Shown here one piece after another: positions 13,486-21,150 of a stretch of 23,040 nucleotides of DNA. A program made the translations under genes and the position numbers. The number at the start of each line of letters is the position of its first letter. Positions within the stretch are counted from its first letter, which is position 1. The notes under the pieces were generated by a model that was not told the origin of the DNA, did no database searches, and was given only the letters and a program-made list of their open reading frames with translations. Location: IMG/VR virus record IMGVR_UViG_3300021139_000156, positions 1 through 23,040 of that record; one strand, given 5' to 3'. This DNA is from a virus.

Positions 13486-16400
13486 ATGGCTCAACTAAGT
13501 TCACCAGGCGTAGCGGTTACAGTAGTAGATGAAAGTTTCTACACACCAGCAGCCCCAGGTACAGTACCTTTAATCGTAGTTGCAACAGCAGCAAACAAAA
13601 TGAATTCAGCTGGAACTGGTATCGCACCAGGAACAATGCCAGCAAACGCAGGTAAAGTATACTTGCTAACAAGTCAAATGGATCTTGGAAATACTTTTGG
13701 TATTCCATACTTCCAAACTGACGCAGAAAATAATCCAGTTAACGCTGGCGAATTAAACGAATACGGTCTACAAGCTGCACACAGCTTCTTAGGCGTAAGT
13801 AATCGTGCTTATGTTGTACGTGCTGATGTTGACACAAGTCAACTACACGCTCGTGCAGCTGCTCCAACAGGATTGCCAGCAGATGGTACATTCTGGTTTG
13901 ATATTGCAGATAGCAATTTTGGTATTTTTGAATGGGACGGTGGTAGCACAAAAGCTTCTGATTCCGACTATTCAGAAACAGCACAATCTTTTGTTAACCA
14001 AACAATCACAGTTATCACTGACGCAACACTAGTTGGTGAAAACGGTGGCCCAATCAAGAGCTATGGCCAAGTTGGTGCATACGCTATCGTTGCAGCCACT
14101 ACTGATCAAGCTGTTACATTGTGGTACAAGAAACAAGCAACTGATACTCTAGCAGGTACATGGGTAGAAGTTGGAACTAGTTCTTGGAAAGCCAGCTACC
14201 CAGCAGCAGCCGGAACTATTGCTCCTCCAGCAACTGGCGGCACCGCAATTGGATTTGGTCCTGCAACAGTATTTGAAGGTTATATCAGCGGAACAACATT
14301 GACTATTACTAGTGCTCCAACACAAAACGGTTCACCAGCAACTATTACTCCAGCACTAACTAATGGTCCATTGATAGTAAGCAATGATACTAACTACCGT
14401 AGTGGTACACGTATTACCGTACAAGTTGATGGTACTCCTGGCGGCATTGGTACATATACTGTTAGCCAAAGTTATCCTAGCAGATTTCCAAGCGGTTCAG
14501 GTAATATTAGTCTAAGTATTGACAATACACAAGCAGACACATTCTTGATCAATAGCGTACACATTCCTGTTGGATCAAGCAGTGTTGCAGACTTGGCAAG
14601 TAGTATTAACAGTACAATGAATGGTCTAAACATTGGTATTTCAGCAGCTGAGTTTAACGGTAAACTATACATTTATAGCGATGGTACAGCTAATGGCGGT
14701 ACTGGTGAATTCCAATTAAATGGTACAGCAGTTAGCAAGTTAGGTTTGGAATCATCAACTACTTACTATCCACCAGCATTACAAATCAGTACACACTTTA
14801 ACGTTCCAGCATTCAAGACCACAACAGGTCGTGGATACGGTTCAAGTACTACAGCAGGCGGTAAGCCAAGCGGTAGCGTCTGGGTTAAAACAACTAGCGT
14901 AAACAAAGGCGCAAATTGGGTTGTTAAGAAATATAATGCATCTTTAAATACATGGATCATTCAAAGTGCTCCAATGTACGCAAATGGTGCAGCGGCCTTA
15001 GCAGCTCTAGATCCTAAAGGCGGTGGTGCAAACTTGTCAGTTGGCACAACTTATGTCAAGTATGATTTGACAGGAATGGACGTTGCAGACTTTAAGATTT
15101 TTGCAAGAAGCGGAGTTGGTGCAACAGTAGTTACAAGTATTCCAGTAACTGTAGGCGGTTCAGGATTTACTAACGGTACACAATATGCGTTTGACATCAG
15201 CTGGAGCACAACTGGTGCTAGTGCATATACCGCTCCTACAACTATTACATTAAATAGTGGAACCGTAGGTTCATCAGTAGACGCTACTATTACACACATA
15301 TTAGAACAGTTTACAAATATCTCTGATACAAATATTTTAGCAAAACGTGTTGGTAACACAATCAGCATCAGTCATTTAGCTGGTGGTGATATTGTATTCA
15401 CAGACGGTGAAAATGGTCCATTATCTAAATTGTTTACAGCTGATGTTACAGCAAACTATCACATGACAGATGATGGTTCGTCAACAATCGCTAGCTTATG
15501 GGTATCAACAATCGCTGGACAAGGATTTATTGTTCCAAGTTTAACACCTCCAACAACAACTCCAGAAGATCAAACACTATGGTATAACAGCGACATTACT
15601 GAAGTTGATATTATGGTAAATGCTGGTCCTGGTAACGGTTGGGTAGGTTACAGAACTGCAGCTGGTAAAGCTGTAGTTAACGGTGGAGTAAGCCAAACAA
15701 CAACAGACACAATGGGCCCAATCGTAAGTGCAACAGCACCCAAGACACAACAAGACGGATCAACAGCACTAAGCCATGGTGATATTTGGGTTAGTACAAC
15801 TGATCTAGAAATGTTCCCAACAATCTATCGTTGGGATGAGTTGAATAAGAAATGGGTTCAAATTGACACAGCAGATCAAACAACTAGTCAAGGTATTGTA
15901 TTCGCCGACGCTCGTTGGAGTGACAACAGCATGTTAGGCACACCACAAACAGGTGCAGGTGCTCCAGATGCTATTGCTGATTTGTTAAACAGCAGTTATG
16001 TTGACCCAGATGTAGAAGATCCAGCATTATTCCCAACAGGAATTTTACTATGGAATCTACGTCGTTCAGGTTACAACGTTAAGAAATATGTTAAGAACTA
16101 TATTGACACAACAGCATTAAACACAATGTACGGTAATGCGTTAATGACTAACTATCATCCAGATCGTTGGGTCAGTGATGCTCCAAACCAAATCGATGGT
16201 GCAGGAACATTTGGACGTAAAGCTCAACGTGCTGTAGTATTGAAAGCTCTAACAGCAACAATCGAAAGCAATCAAAACATTCGTCAACCAGACACAGTTA
16301 TCTATAACTTGTTAAGTTGCCCAGGATACTTAGAAACACTAAGCCCATTAATCAGCTTGAATACAGATAACGGCCAATCAGCGTTCATCGTTGCAGATAG

Positions 16401-17163
16401 CCCAGCACGTTTAACACCGGATGCTACAAGTTTAAGCAACTGGGGTAACAACGTAAATGGTGCAGCTGTAGACGGAGACGAAGGTCTAATCGCTACAAAC
16501 AGCTATGCAGCTGTTTACTATCCATGGGGTTACACACAAGACTTAACAGGTAACAATGTTGTTGTTCCTCCAAGTCATATCATGTTGCGTACAATCGCTC
16601 TAAGCGATAACGTTTCTTATCCATGGTTTGCACCAGCTGGTGTACGTCGTGGTGGTGTAACAAATGCTAGCTCAGTTGGTTATGTAGATGGTCAAACTGG
16701 TGAATTCCATACTGTTGCTCTAAACGGCGGACAGCGTGATACATTAGCTGGAATCCACGTTAACCCAATTACATATCTTGCTGGAACAGGTTTGGTATGT
16801 TATGGACAATACACACGTCAATTAGTAGCAAGTAGCTTAGATCGTATCAACGTTGCACGTCTAGTAATTTACTTACGTTACCAATTGAATAAGATTGCTA
16901 AACCATTCATATTTGAGCCTAACGATACAATTACACGTAACGAAATCAAGCAACAAATTGAAAACATGCTTCTTGAATTAGTTGGTCAACGTGCGTTATA
17001 CGACTTCTTAGTTGTATGTGATAAATCAAATAACACACCAGCTAGAATCGATAGAAACGAGCTGCATGTCGACATAGCAATCGAACCAGTCAAATCAGTT
17101 GAGTTTATCTATATCCCAATGCGTCTAGAAAACACTGGTGCTATAGCTGGTCTTGGCGCATAA
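13486..17163 (+). CDS. 18: Contractile tail sheath protein (gp18-like), unusually long
   Basis: The N-terminus (SSPGVAVTVVDESFYTPAAPGTVPLIVVATAANK) and C-terminal domain (YGQYTRQLVASSLDRINVARLVIYLRYQLNKIAKPFIFEPND..., from about residue 1097) are those of T4-like tail sheath subunits, which surround the tube and contract to drive it through the host envelope. The length of 1225 residues is nearly twice the 659 of T4 gp18. The excess lies between about residues 130 and 800. There, aromatic modules recur near residues 133 (GTFWFDI), 462 (GSVWVKTTS), 695 (QTLWYNSDI) and 764 (GDIWVSTTD), mixed with Ig-like Thr/Gly-rich stretches. These are probably surface domains facing outward. A GGAG ribosome-binding site precedes it, and the tube gene follows 14 nt after the stop. 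Confidence 0.9.
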   Translation: MAQLSSPGVAVTVVDESFYTPAAPGTVPLIVVATAANKMNSAGTGIAPGTMPANAGKVYLLTSQMDLGNTFGIPYFQTDAENNPVNAGELNEYGLQAAHSFLGVSNRAYVVRADVDTSQLHARAAAPTGLPADGTFWFDIADSNFGIFEWDGGSTKASDSDYSETAQSFVNQTITVITDATLVGENGGPIKSYGQVGAYAIVAATTDQAVTLWYKKQATDTLAGTWVEVGTSSWKASYPAAAGTIAPPATGGTAIGFGPATVFEGYISGTTLTITSAPTQNGSPATITPALTNGPLIVSNDTNYRSGTRITVQVDGTPGGIGTYTVSQSYPSRFPSGSGNISLSIDNTQADTFLINSVHIPVGSSSVADLASSINSTMNGLNIGISAAEFNGKLYIYSDGTANGGTGEFQLNGTAVSKLGLESSTTYYPPALQISTHFNVPAFKTTTGRGYGSSTTAGGKPSGSVWVKTTSVNKGANWVVKKYNASLNTWIIQSAPMYANGAAALAALDPKGGGANLSVGTTYVKYDLTGMDVADFKIFARSGVGATVVTSIPVTVGGSGFTNGTQYAFDISWSTTGASAYTAPTTITLNSGTVGSSVDATITHILEQFTNISDTNILAKRVGNTISISHLAGGDIVFTDGENGPLSKLFTADVTANYHMTDDGSSTIASLWVSTIAGQGFIVPSLTPPTTTPEDQTLWYNSDITEVDIMVNAGPGNGWVGYRTAAGKAVVNGGVSQTTTDTMGPIVSATAPKTQQDGSTALSHGDIWVSTTDLEMFPTIYRWDELNKKWVQIDTADQTTSQGIVFADARWSDNSMLGTPQTGAGAPDAIADLLNSSYVDPDVEDPALFPTGILLWNLRRSGYNVKKYVKNYIDTTALNTMYGNALMTNYHPDRWVSDAPNQIDGAGTFGRKAQRAVVLKALTATIESNQNIRQPDTVIYNLLSCPGYLETLSPLISLNTDNGQSAFIVADSPARLTPDATSLSNWGNNVNGAAVDGDEGLIATNSYAAVYYPWGYTQDLTGNNVVVPPSHIMLRTIALSDNVSYPWFAPAGVRRGGVTNASSVGYVDGQTGEFHTVALNGGQRDTLAGIHVNPITYLAGTGLVCYGQYTRQLVASSLDRINVARLVIYLRYQLNKIAKPFIFEPNDTITRNEIKQQIENMLLELVGQRALYDFLVVCDKSNNTPARIDRNELHVDIAIEPVKSVEFIYIPMRLENTGAIAGLGA

Positions 17164-17177
17164 TTAGGAGAACATAA

Positions 17178-17804
17178 ATGGCAATCGCAGCATTATCAAA
17201 TTTTACAGTACCACTAGCTAGTGACCAAAGTGCAGGTTCACAAGGCATGCTAATGCCTAAACTGAAGTATCGCTTCAGATTGAACTTTGAAAACTTTGGA
17301 AAATCTAGCCCAACAACAGAACTTACAAAACAAGTTCAAGAAGCGGCTCGTCCAAGCGTCAAGTTTGCAGACCAAGTAATTGATATCTACAATAGTAAGA
17401 TTCACTATGCAGGTAAACCAACTTGGGATCCTATCACAATTAAATTGCGTGATGATGTTACTGGAGCTGTTACTACACTAGTAGGCGAACAAAACCAGAA
17501 ACAATTCGACTTCTTCGAACAAAGTTCTGCAGCTGCAGCTGGTGACTACAAGTTCACACTACGCATTGAAATGCTTGATGGCGGTAACGGCTCAAGTGCT
17601 CCAGTTGTGTTAGAAACATGGGAACTTTATGGTTGCTATCTAGCAAGCACAAACTGGGACGATATCAAATACAGCGAACAAGGTGCTGCAACAATCACCA
17701 TTAGCATTCAATTTGATAACGCAGTTCAAACAACTGGCGGATCATTAGGATCACCAACACCAGTTAGATTGACTCCTGGCGGCACAAACAGTATTGGTAG
17801 TTAA
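17178..17804 (+). CDS. 19: Tail tube protein (gp19-like)
   Basis: The 208-residue protein shows T4-like tail tube features: MPKLKYRFRLNFENFG, QVQEAARPSVKFADQVIDIYNSKIHYAGKPTWDPITIKLRDD and WELYGCYLASTNWDDIKYSEQGAATITISIQFDNA. Its length is close to that of T4 gp19 (about 163 residues) plus a short Gly/Pro-rich tail. Hexameric rings of this protein stack into the inner tube through which DNA passes. It directly follows the sheath gene, as in T4, with AGGAG as ribosome-binding site, and is the last gene before a strong terminator. Confidence 0.88.
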   Translation: MAIAALSNFTVPLASDQSAGSQGMLMPKLKYRFRLNFENFGKSSPTTELTKQVQEAARPSVKFADQVIDIYNSKIHYAGKPTWDPITIKLRDDVTGAVTTLVGEQNQKQFDFFEQSSAAAAGDYKFTLRIEMLDGGNGSSAPVVLETWELYGCYLASTNWDDIKYSEQGAATITISIQFDNAVQTTGGSLGSPTPVRLTPGGTNSIGS

Positions 17805-17809
17805 TTAAG

Positions 17810-17834
17810 AAAGCCTAGGCAACTAGGCTTTTTT
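17810..17834 (+). terminator. Intrinsic terminator after the sheath-tube unit
   Basis: A perfect stem AAGCCTAG/CTAGGCTT (17811-17818 with 17823-17830), with one more A-T pair, encloses a GCAA tetraloop of the GNRA class. A run of T follows immediately. It closes the gp18-gp19 transcript just before the next late promoter. Confidence 0.9.
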
Positions 17835-17869
17835 ATTGACTGATCATTAAATGCTCAGTTTATTTTTTC

Positions 17870-17877
17870 GATAAATA
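17870..17877 (+). promoter_or_regulatory. T4-type late promoter (GATAAATA) abutting the next gene
   Basis: GATAAATA ends 5 nt before the ATG at 17883, the same spacing as at 4877-4884 and 22397-22404. No Shine-Dalgarno fits in the gap. It starts a new unit downstream of the terminator. Confidence 0.65.
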
Positions 17878-17882
17878 TTAGC

Positions 17883-19103
17883 ATGGCCTTCACTCCAAAC
17901 TCTGAATTAAAATCTAATACACCTATGGTGTTTAAAGATTGGCAACATGCAGCCGATCTGTTTAATGTTGACCAGTTTAGACTAGCTCCAAAAAGCAACT
18001 TCTTATTCCATGTGGCTTTTGGAATAAATCAAGGAGCATTACAAAATGCACAGTTAGTTCAACGCTATGGCCAAGAAATAAACATGTTGGTTAAGAATAT
18101 CGACCTTCCAAGTTTTGGTATTCAAACAGAAGTTTTAAATCAGTATAACCGTAAAAAAGTAGTACAGTATCAAGCAAAGTATAACGAAATTGGTATCAAG
18201 TTCCATGACGATAATATGGGCTTGATTAATCAGCTGTGGCAAAATTACTTTACCTACTACTATGCAGATTCTAGAAGTGCTACTAAACCAGGAGCATTTG
18301 CTAGAAACGCTACTCAAGGATATAGTAGTGCCATGCCAACTCCTTACGGATTTGATAACGGAAGCACACAGCCATTTTTTAACTATATTAAAATTTATCA
18401 AATGGCACGTCATGAATATGTTTGCTATCAATTATACAATCCTATAGTGACCAGTTGGAACTATAACAAAGTAGATTATAGTAATACAGGTGTACACGAC
18501 TTTGATATGAAAATTATCTACGAAGCTGTTAGTTTCAGCGCAGGCGCTGTCGAAGCTGGTATGCCAGAAGGATTTGGCCTAACACACTATGATAGTAATC
18601 CAAGTTCACTAACTGGTACTACTAGTGCAACCGCTGGCGGCCCAAGTTTTGTAAACTCCATAGATTCAAGTACTATAGCACCGGGCGTGTTACAAAATGC
18701 AATTAATACAGTTAATCAAAATCAAAATTCAAGCGGTGGCATAGGAGTAGGCAACTTGGTTGCAGGAGCAGGCTTATTAACGGCAGGTATTGGCTTATTC
18801 AACGCTGTCGGCGGGTTGAGTGGTATTGGCAGTGCTATTAGTGGTGCGGCTAGTGCTGTAGGCGGAGCAATTAGTGGTGTTGCAGATACTTTATTCCCAG
18901 GTTCTAATAAAAACGCTACTGATTCTAATAGTACTACAAATGACGCAAACACTACTCAATCATCAAGCGATAGTCCAGCACCAAGTAACGATCCTGAACA
19001 ATCAAATCCAGGAAGTGCAAGTTCTGATGAAGCAGCTCCAGTAAATACTCAAGACGGTACAGGTACTCCAAGCAATCCGTCCGACGAAGAAAGCGGAACA
19101 TAA
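17883..19103 (+). CDS. Tail-tube-related virion structural protein with Gly-rich and acidic C-terminus
   Basis: The first 240 or so residues of this 406-residue protein (RLAPKSNFLFHVAFGIN, INMLVKNIDLPSFGIQTEVLNQYNRKKVVQYQ, IGIKFHDDNMGLINQLWQNYFTYYY, FFNYIKIYQMARHEYVCYQL, MKIIYEAVSFSAG) match a structural protein I know from T4-like cyanophages. It appears to share the tail tube fold (FxVxF, VKxxDLPxF, IxFxDD). Residues about 283-345 are a Gly/Ala-rich hydrophobic stretch resembling repeated glycine-zipper helices. Residues about 346-406 are a disordered Ser/Asn/Asp/Pro tail. A role in a tube end, tail terminator or baseplate hub-tube junction is possible but not shown. The ATG probably lies at the transcript's 5' end. 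Confidence 0.6.
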   Translation: MAFTPNSELKSNTPMVFKDWQHAADLFNVDQFRLAPKSNFLFHVAFGINQGALQNAQLVQRYGQEINMLVKNIDLPSFGIQTEVLNQYNRKKVVQYQAKYNEIGIKFHDDNMGLINQLWQNYFTYYYADSRSATKPGAFARNATQGYSSAMPTPYGFDNGSTQPFFNYIKIYQMARHEYVCYQLYNPIVTSWNYNKVDYSNTGVHDFDMKIIYEAVSFSAGAVEAGMPEGFGLTHYDSNPSSLTGTTSATAGGPSFVNSIDSSTIAPGVLQNAINTVNQNQNSSGGIGVGNLVAGAGLLTAGIGLFNAVGGLSGIGSAISGAASAVGGAISGVADTLFPGSNKNATDSNSTTNDANTTQSSSDSPAPSNDPEQSNPGSASSDEAAPVNTQDGTGTPSNPSDEESGT

Positions 19104-19104
19104 T

Positions 19105-19473
19105 ATGATAAGAACTAACTTACCTCAACAACCACAAACTAACGTACAAAGTGTACGTACTTTCTTTGATAATTTTTTTACAAAGACAGTAAGTTTTCCA
19201 GCAGAGCAGATTGATGCTACAGTAGCTTTTTTTGCTAAAAGAGGATTTGATACTAATAGTGCAAACAGTATTGCTATTACATTATTAAATCAAGCTAGAA
19301 AAGAAAACGTTCCTGTTTTTTCTTTAATTGATAGTTTAAAAGGCTTAACTGATATTCAGTTAACACAAGTGGTAACACAGGTGTTAAATGCCAGTAGAGA
19401 AAAAACTAGTCTGCTAGGTTATAGAATTGCACCAGCTACAGATAGTTTTGAATCGCGCAATATACTAGTGTAA
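19105..19473 (+). CDS. Conserved phage protein, function unknown
   Basis: The 122-residue protein starts one base after the preceding stop (TAATATG). It is mostly helical by pattern: FFDNFFTKTVSFPAEQIDATVAFFAKRGF, then ANSIAITLLNQARKENVPVFSLIDSLKGLTDIQLTQVVTQVLNASR. It ends with YRIAP and FESRNILV. Similar small helical proteins occur, as far as I recall, next to head-completion genes in marine T4-like phages, but I know no function. No signal peptide, metal motif or membrane segment is visible. Its place between a tail protein and gp4 suggests a virion or assembly role. Confidence 0.55.
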   Translation: MIRTNLPQQPQTNVQSVRTFFDNFFTKTVSFPAEQIDATVAFFAKRGFDTNSANSIAITLLNQARKENVPVFSLIDSLKGLTDIQLTQVVTQVLNASREKTSLLGYRIAPATDSFESRNILV

Positions 19474-19474
19474 T

Positions 19475-19903
19475 ATGGCTAAATTTGCTCGTGGAAAATT
19501 CGTAATGAAGAACCCTGGGAAATATGTAGGAACTAAAACTCCTACATACAGATCCAGCTGGGAACATACATTTATGAATTTCTGCGATACTAATCCTAGT
19601 ATAATCAAATGGGCTAGCGAAGCTATACAAATCCCCTACAGAGATCCCCTAACTAACAGACAAACTGTTTATGTTCCAGATTTCTTTATACAATATGTAG
19701 ATAAGAAAAATCATGTACTGGTTGAACTAATTGAAATTAAACCAGCTAGTCAAACAATATTAGAACGTGTGGGCAAGAACAAATACAATCAAGCACAGTT
19801 TGTTAAGAATCAAGCCAAATGGGCTGCGGCAACCCTTTGGTGCAGACAACAGGGCATAAAGTTCCGTATTCTTAACGAAAATGATATCTTCAGCAAGGTA
19901 TAA
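19475..19903 (+). CDS. 4: Head completion protein with nuclease-like core (T4 gp4-like)
   Basis: The 142-residue protein matches T4 gp4-type head completion proteins: a basic start, KNPGKYVGT, then YRSSWEHTFMNFCDTNPSIIKWASEAIQIPY, YVPDFFIQY, and LIEIKPASQT. P68-D69 and E87-I-K89 reproduce a PD-(D/E)xK nuclease core, with E30 as a possible further ligand. Proteins of this type act after packaging to finish the head for tail joining, and the nuclease core suggests trimming of the DNA end. The length is close to T4 gp4 (about 150 residues). The start follows the upstream stop by one base (TAATATG), so coupling is likely. Confidence 0.8.
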   Translation: MAKFARGKFVMKNPGKYVGTKTPTYRSSWEHTFMNFCDTNPSIIKWASEAIQIPYRDPLTNRQTVYVPDFFIQYVDKKNHVLVELIEIKPASQTILERVGKNKYNQAQFVKNQAKWAAATLWCRQQGIKFRILNENDIFSKV

Positions 19904-19917
19904 GCATAAGTAATGTT

Positions 19918-20031
19918 ATGACAATATATCTTTATAAAAAGACTCATAATATTACAGGTTTACAATACCTAGGCAAAACTATAAAATTGTTAGACGGCAA
20001 AAGAATTTGGATAGAAAAGGAATCGGCATGA
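19918..20031 (+). pseudogene. Remnant of a GIY-YIG homing endonuclease (37 codons)
   Basis: A 37-codon ORF, MTIYLYKKTH...A, fills the gap between gp4 and gp16. Residues 3-20 (IYLYKKTHNITGLQYLGK) match the first part of the GIY-YIG domain as found in phage endonucleases (Y-L-K-x-T-x-x-x-G-x-x-Y-L-G-K-T). The following residues do not continue the fold, and the catalytic Arg and Glu region is absent. The stop overlaps the gp16 start as ATGA. It is either a deletion relic of a homing endonuclease or a residual leader that now couples translation into gp16. Confidence 0.5.
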
Positions 20032-20510
20032 CAAAAAAGTTGGAGGAAATTCTCAACTTACCTGAAAGCAAGAAAATTGTTAAGCAGGAAGAAAAAAATC
20101 AGTTAAAAGCCGAAATGGCCGCTCCGTTCCTACGAGACATGCATGAGTTTGATAAAATTGCCTCAGCACTACCACAAGTTAAAGGCTTGGGCGAAGCAGG
20201 AGATGCAGAGCTTGATGAGCTAGCACGTAAAGCTACAGAAGCTTATGACGATATTATGGACTTGGGCATGAACGTAGAAGCACGTTATAGTGCTCGTATG
20301 TTTGAAGTAGCGGCCAGCATGTTAAAAAATGCTATCGATGCTAAAACAGCCAAATTAGACAAAAAATTAAAAATGATTGATCTACAGCTTAAAAAACAAA
20401 AGTTAGATCAAGATGCAAACAGCGCAGACGAGGGTGTAACAATCCAAGGTGACGGAGTTATTATCACGGACCGTAACAGTCTGCTAGAAAAACTCAAGCA
20501 GATGAAATAA
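20028..20510 (+). CDS. 16: Small terminase subunit (gp16-like)
   Basis: The protein has 160 residues from the ATG at 20028. AAGGAA (20017-20022) sits 5 nt upstream, so this start is preferred to the in-frame TTG at 20007. The sequence is highly helical and charged. The segment AYDDIMDLGMNVEARYSARMFEVAASMLKNAIDAK aligns in pattern with the central region of T4-like gp16 (helix with PRxxEVxxxL). After a Lys-rich coiled-coil helix comes a short beta segment with VTIQGDGVIITDRNSLLEKL, matching the typical VFxGSxxEL ending. The small terminase recognises phage DNA and regulates the packaging motor gp17, which is not in this window. The assignment is by pattern, since gp16 diverges quickly. Confidence 0.68.
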   Translation: MTKKLEEILNLPESKKIVKQEEKNQLKAEMAAPFLRDMHEFDKIASALPQVKGLGEAGDAELDELARKATEAYDDIMDLGMNVEARYSARMFEVAASMLKNAIDAKTAKLDKKLKMIDLQLKKQKLDQDANSADEGVTIQGDGVIITDRNSLLEKLKQMK

Positions 20511-20513
20511 ATA
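20506..20513 (+). promoter_or_regulatory. Possible late promoter (AATAAATA)
   Basis: AATAAATA overlaps the end of the gp16 gene and lies 18 nt before the next ATG, the same spacing as at the tail fibre gene. It differs from the T4 consensus at the first base. Confidence 0.5.
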
Positions 20514-20531
20514 CAGTACTGGGATTAACAT

Positions 20532-21149
20532 ATGAAATCATTTAAAGACTACCTGACAGAAAGTGTCAAAATTTACGAGTTTAAAGTAAAGATCGCTGGC
20601 GAATGTCCAAAAGATTGTGCTTCTAAACTTAAATCTGCTCTTGCACAATTTCACGTACAATCGTGTAGTGCTGGCAAAAGTACACCAATTCAAGAGCGTC
20701 AATCAGAATTTCCTGAACACAAAAACGTTGCTACAACAGTATTTGATGTTGTAACAAGTTATCCGGCAACTAGTCTTCAAGTACGCGATATGGTCAGCGA
20801 ACGACTAGGTATTCCTTCTGCTAACATAAGAGTTAGAAATTTACAAGAAGAATTAGAAGACGAAATCAATCATCAACACGATAAAAGAACACACAAGGCT
20901 GTAATTGGTACAGACTATGAGCCAAGCAATCATCAAGATTTAGTTGGCGATAAACGTAAGATGAATTTTTTACAAGAATTAAACAAAGACAAAAAATCAA
21001 TGGAACAATACACCGGTGTTAACGATGAATTGTTTTCTAAAACAGGTAACTCAAAGAAACAGCCAGAAATGTCAACTGAAGCTAAGGCTGGAAAAAGTGT
21101 AGTTGGCTCTAGCAAAGTGAAACTTCCAGATCCAATGCGAGGAGCATAA
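20532..21149 (+). CDS. Putative capsid-interior or prohead-associated protein
   Basis: The N-terminus of this 205-residue protein, MKSFKDYLTES, closely resembles the capsid-targeting peptide of T4 internal proteins (MKTYQEFIAEA). It includes an L-T-E site fitting the (L/I)xE cleavage rule of the T4 prohead protease gp21, cleaving after E10. The next domain (about 15-105) has a YEFKVKIAGE strand, a conserved-looking TPIQERQSEFPEHKN stretch, TVFDV and a region ending IPSANIRVR. The remainder is charged and probably disordered. I recognise the domain as recurring in marine phages without known function. It is co-transcribed with gp16 and followed at one base by the next gene. Packaging into the head is an inference from the targeting-like N-terminus. 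Confidence 0.55.
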   Translation: MKSFKDYLTESVKIYEFKVKIAGECPKDCASKLKSALAQFHVQSCSAGKSTPIQERQSEFPEHKNVATTVFDVVTSYPATSLQVRDMVSERLGIPSANIRVRNLQEELEDEINHQHDKRTHKAVIGTDYEPSNHQDLVGDKRKMNFLQELNKDKKSMEQYTGVNDELFSKTGNSKKQPEMSTEAKAGKSVVGSSKVKLPDPMRGA

Positions 21150-21150
21150 T

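Noticed and set aside
20007-20027. Upstream in-frame TTG start for the small terminase
   Set aside because: The ATG at 20028 has an AAGGAA ribosome-binding site 5 nt upstream, whereas the TTG has none and would place that site inside the coding region.
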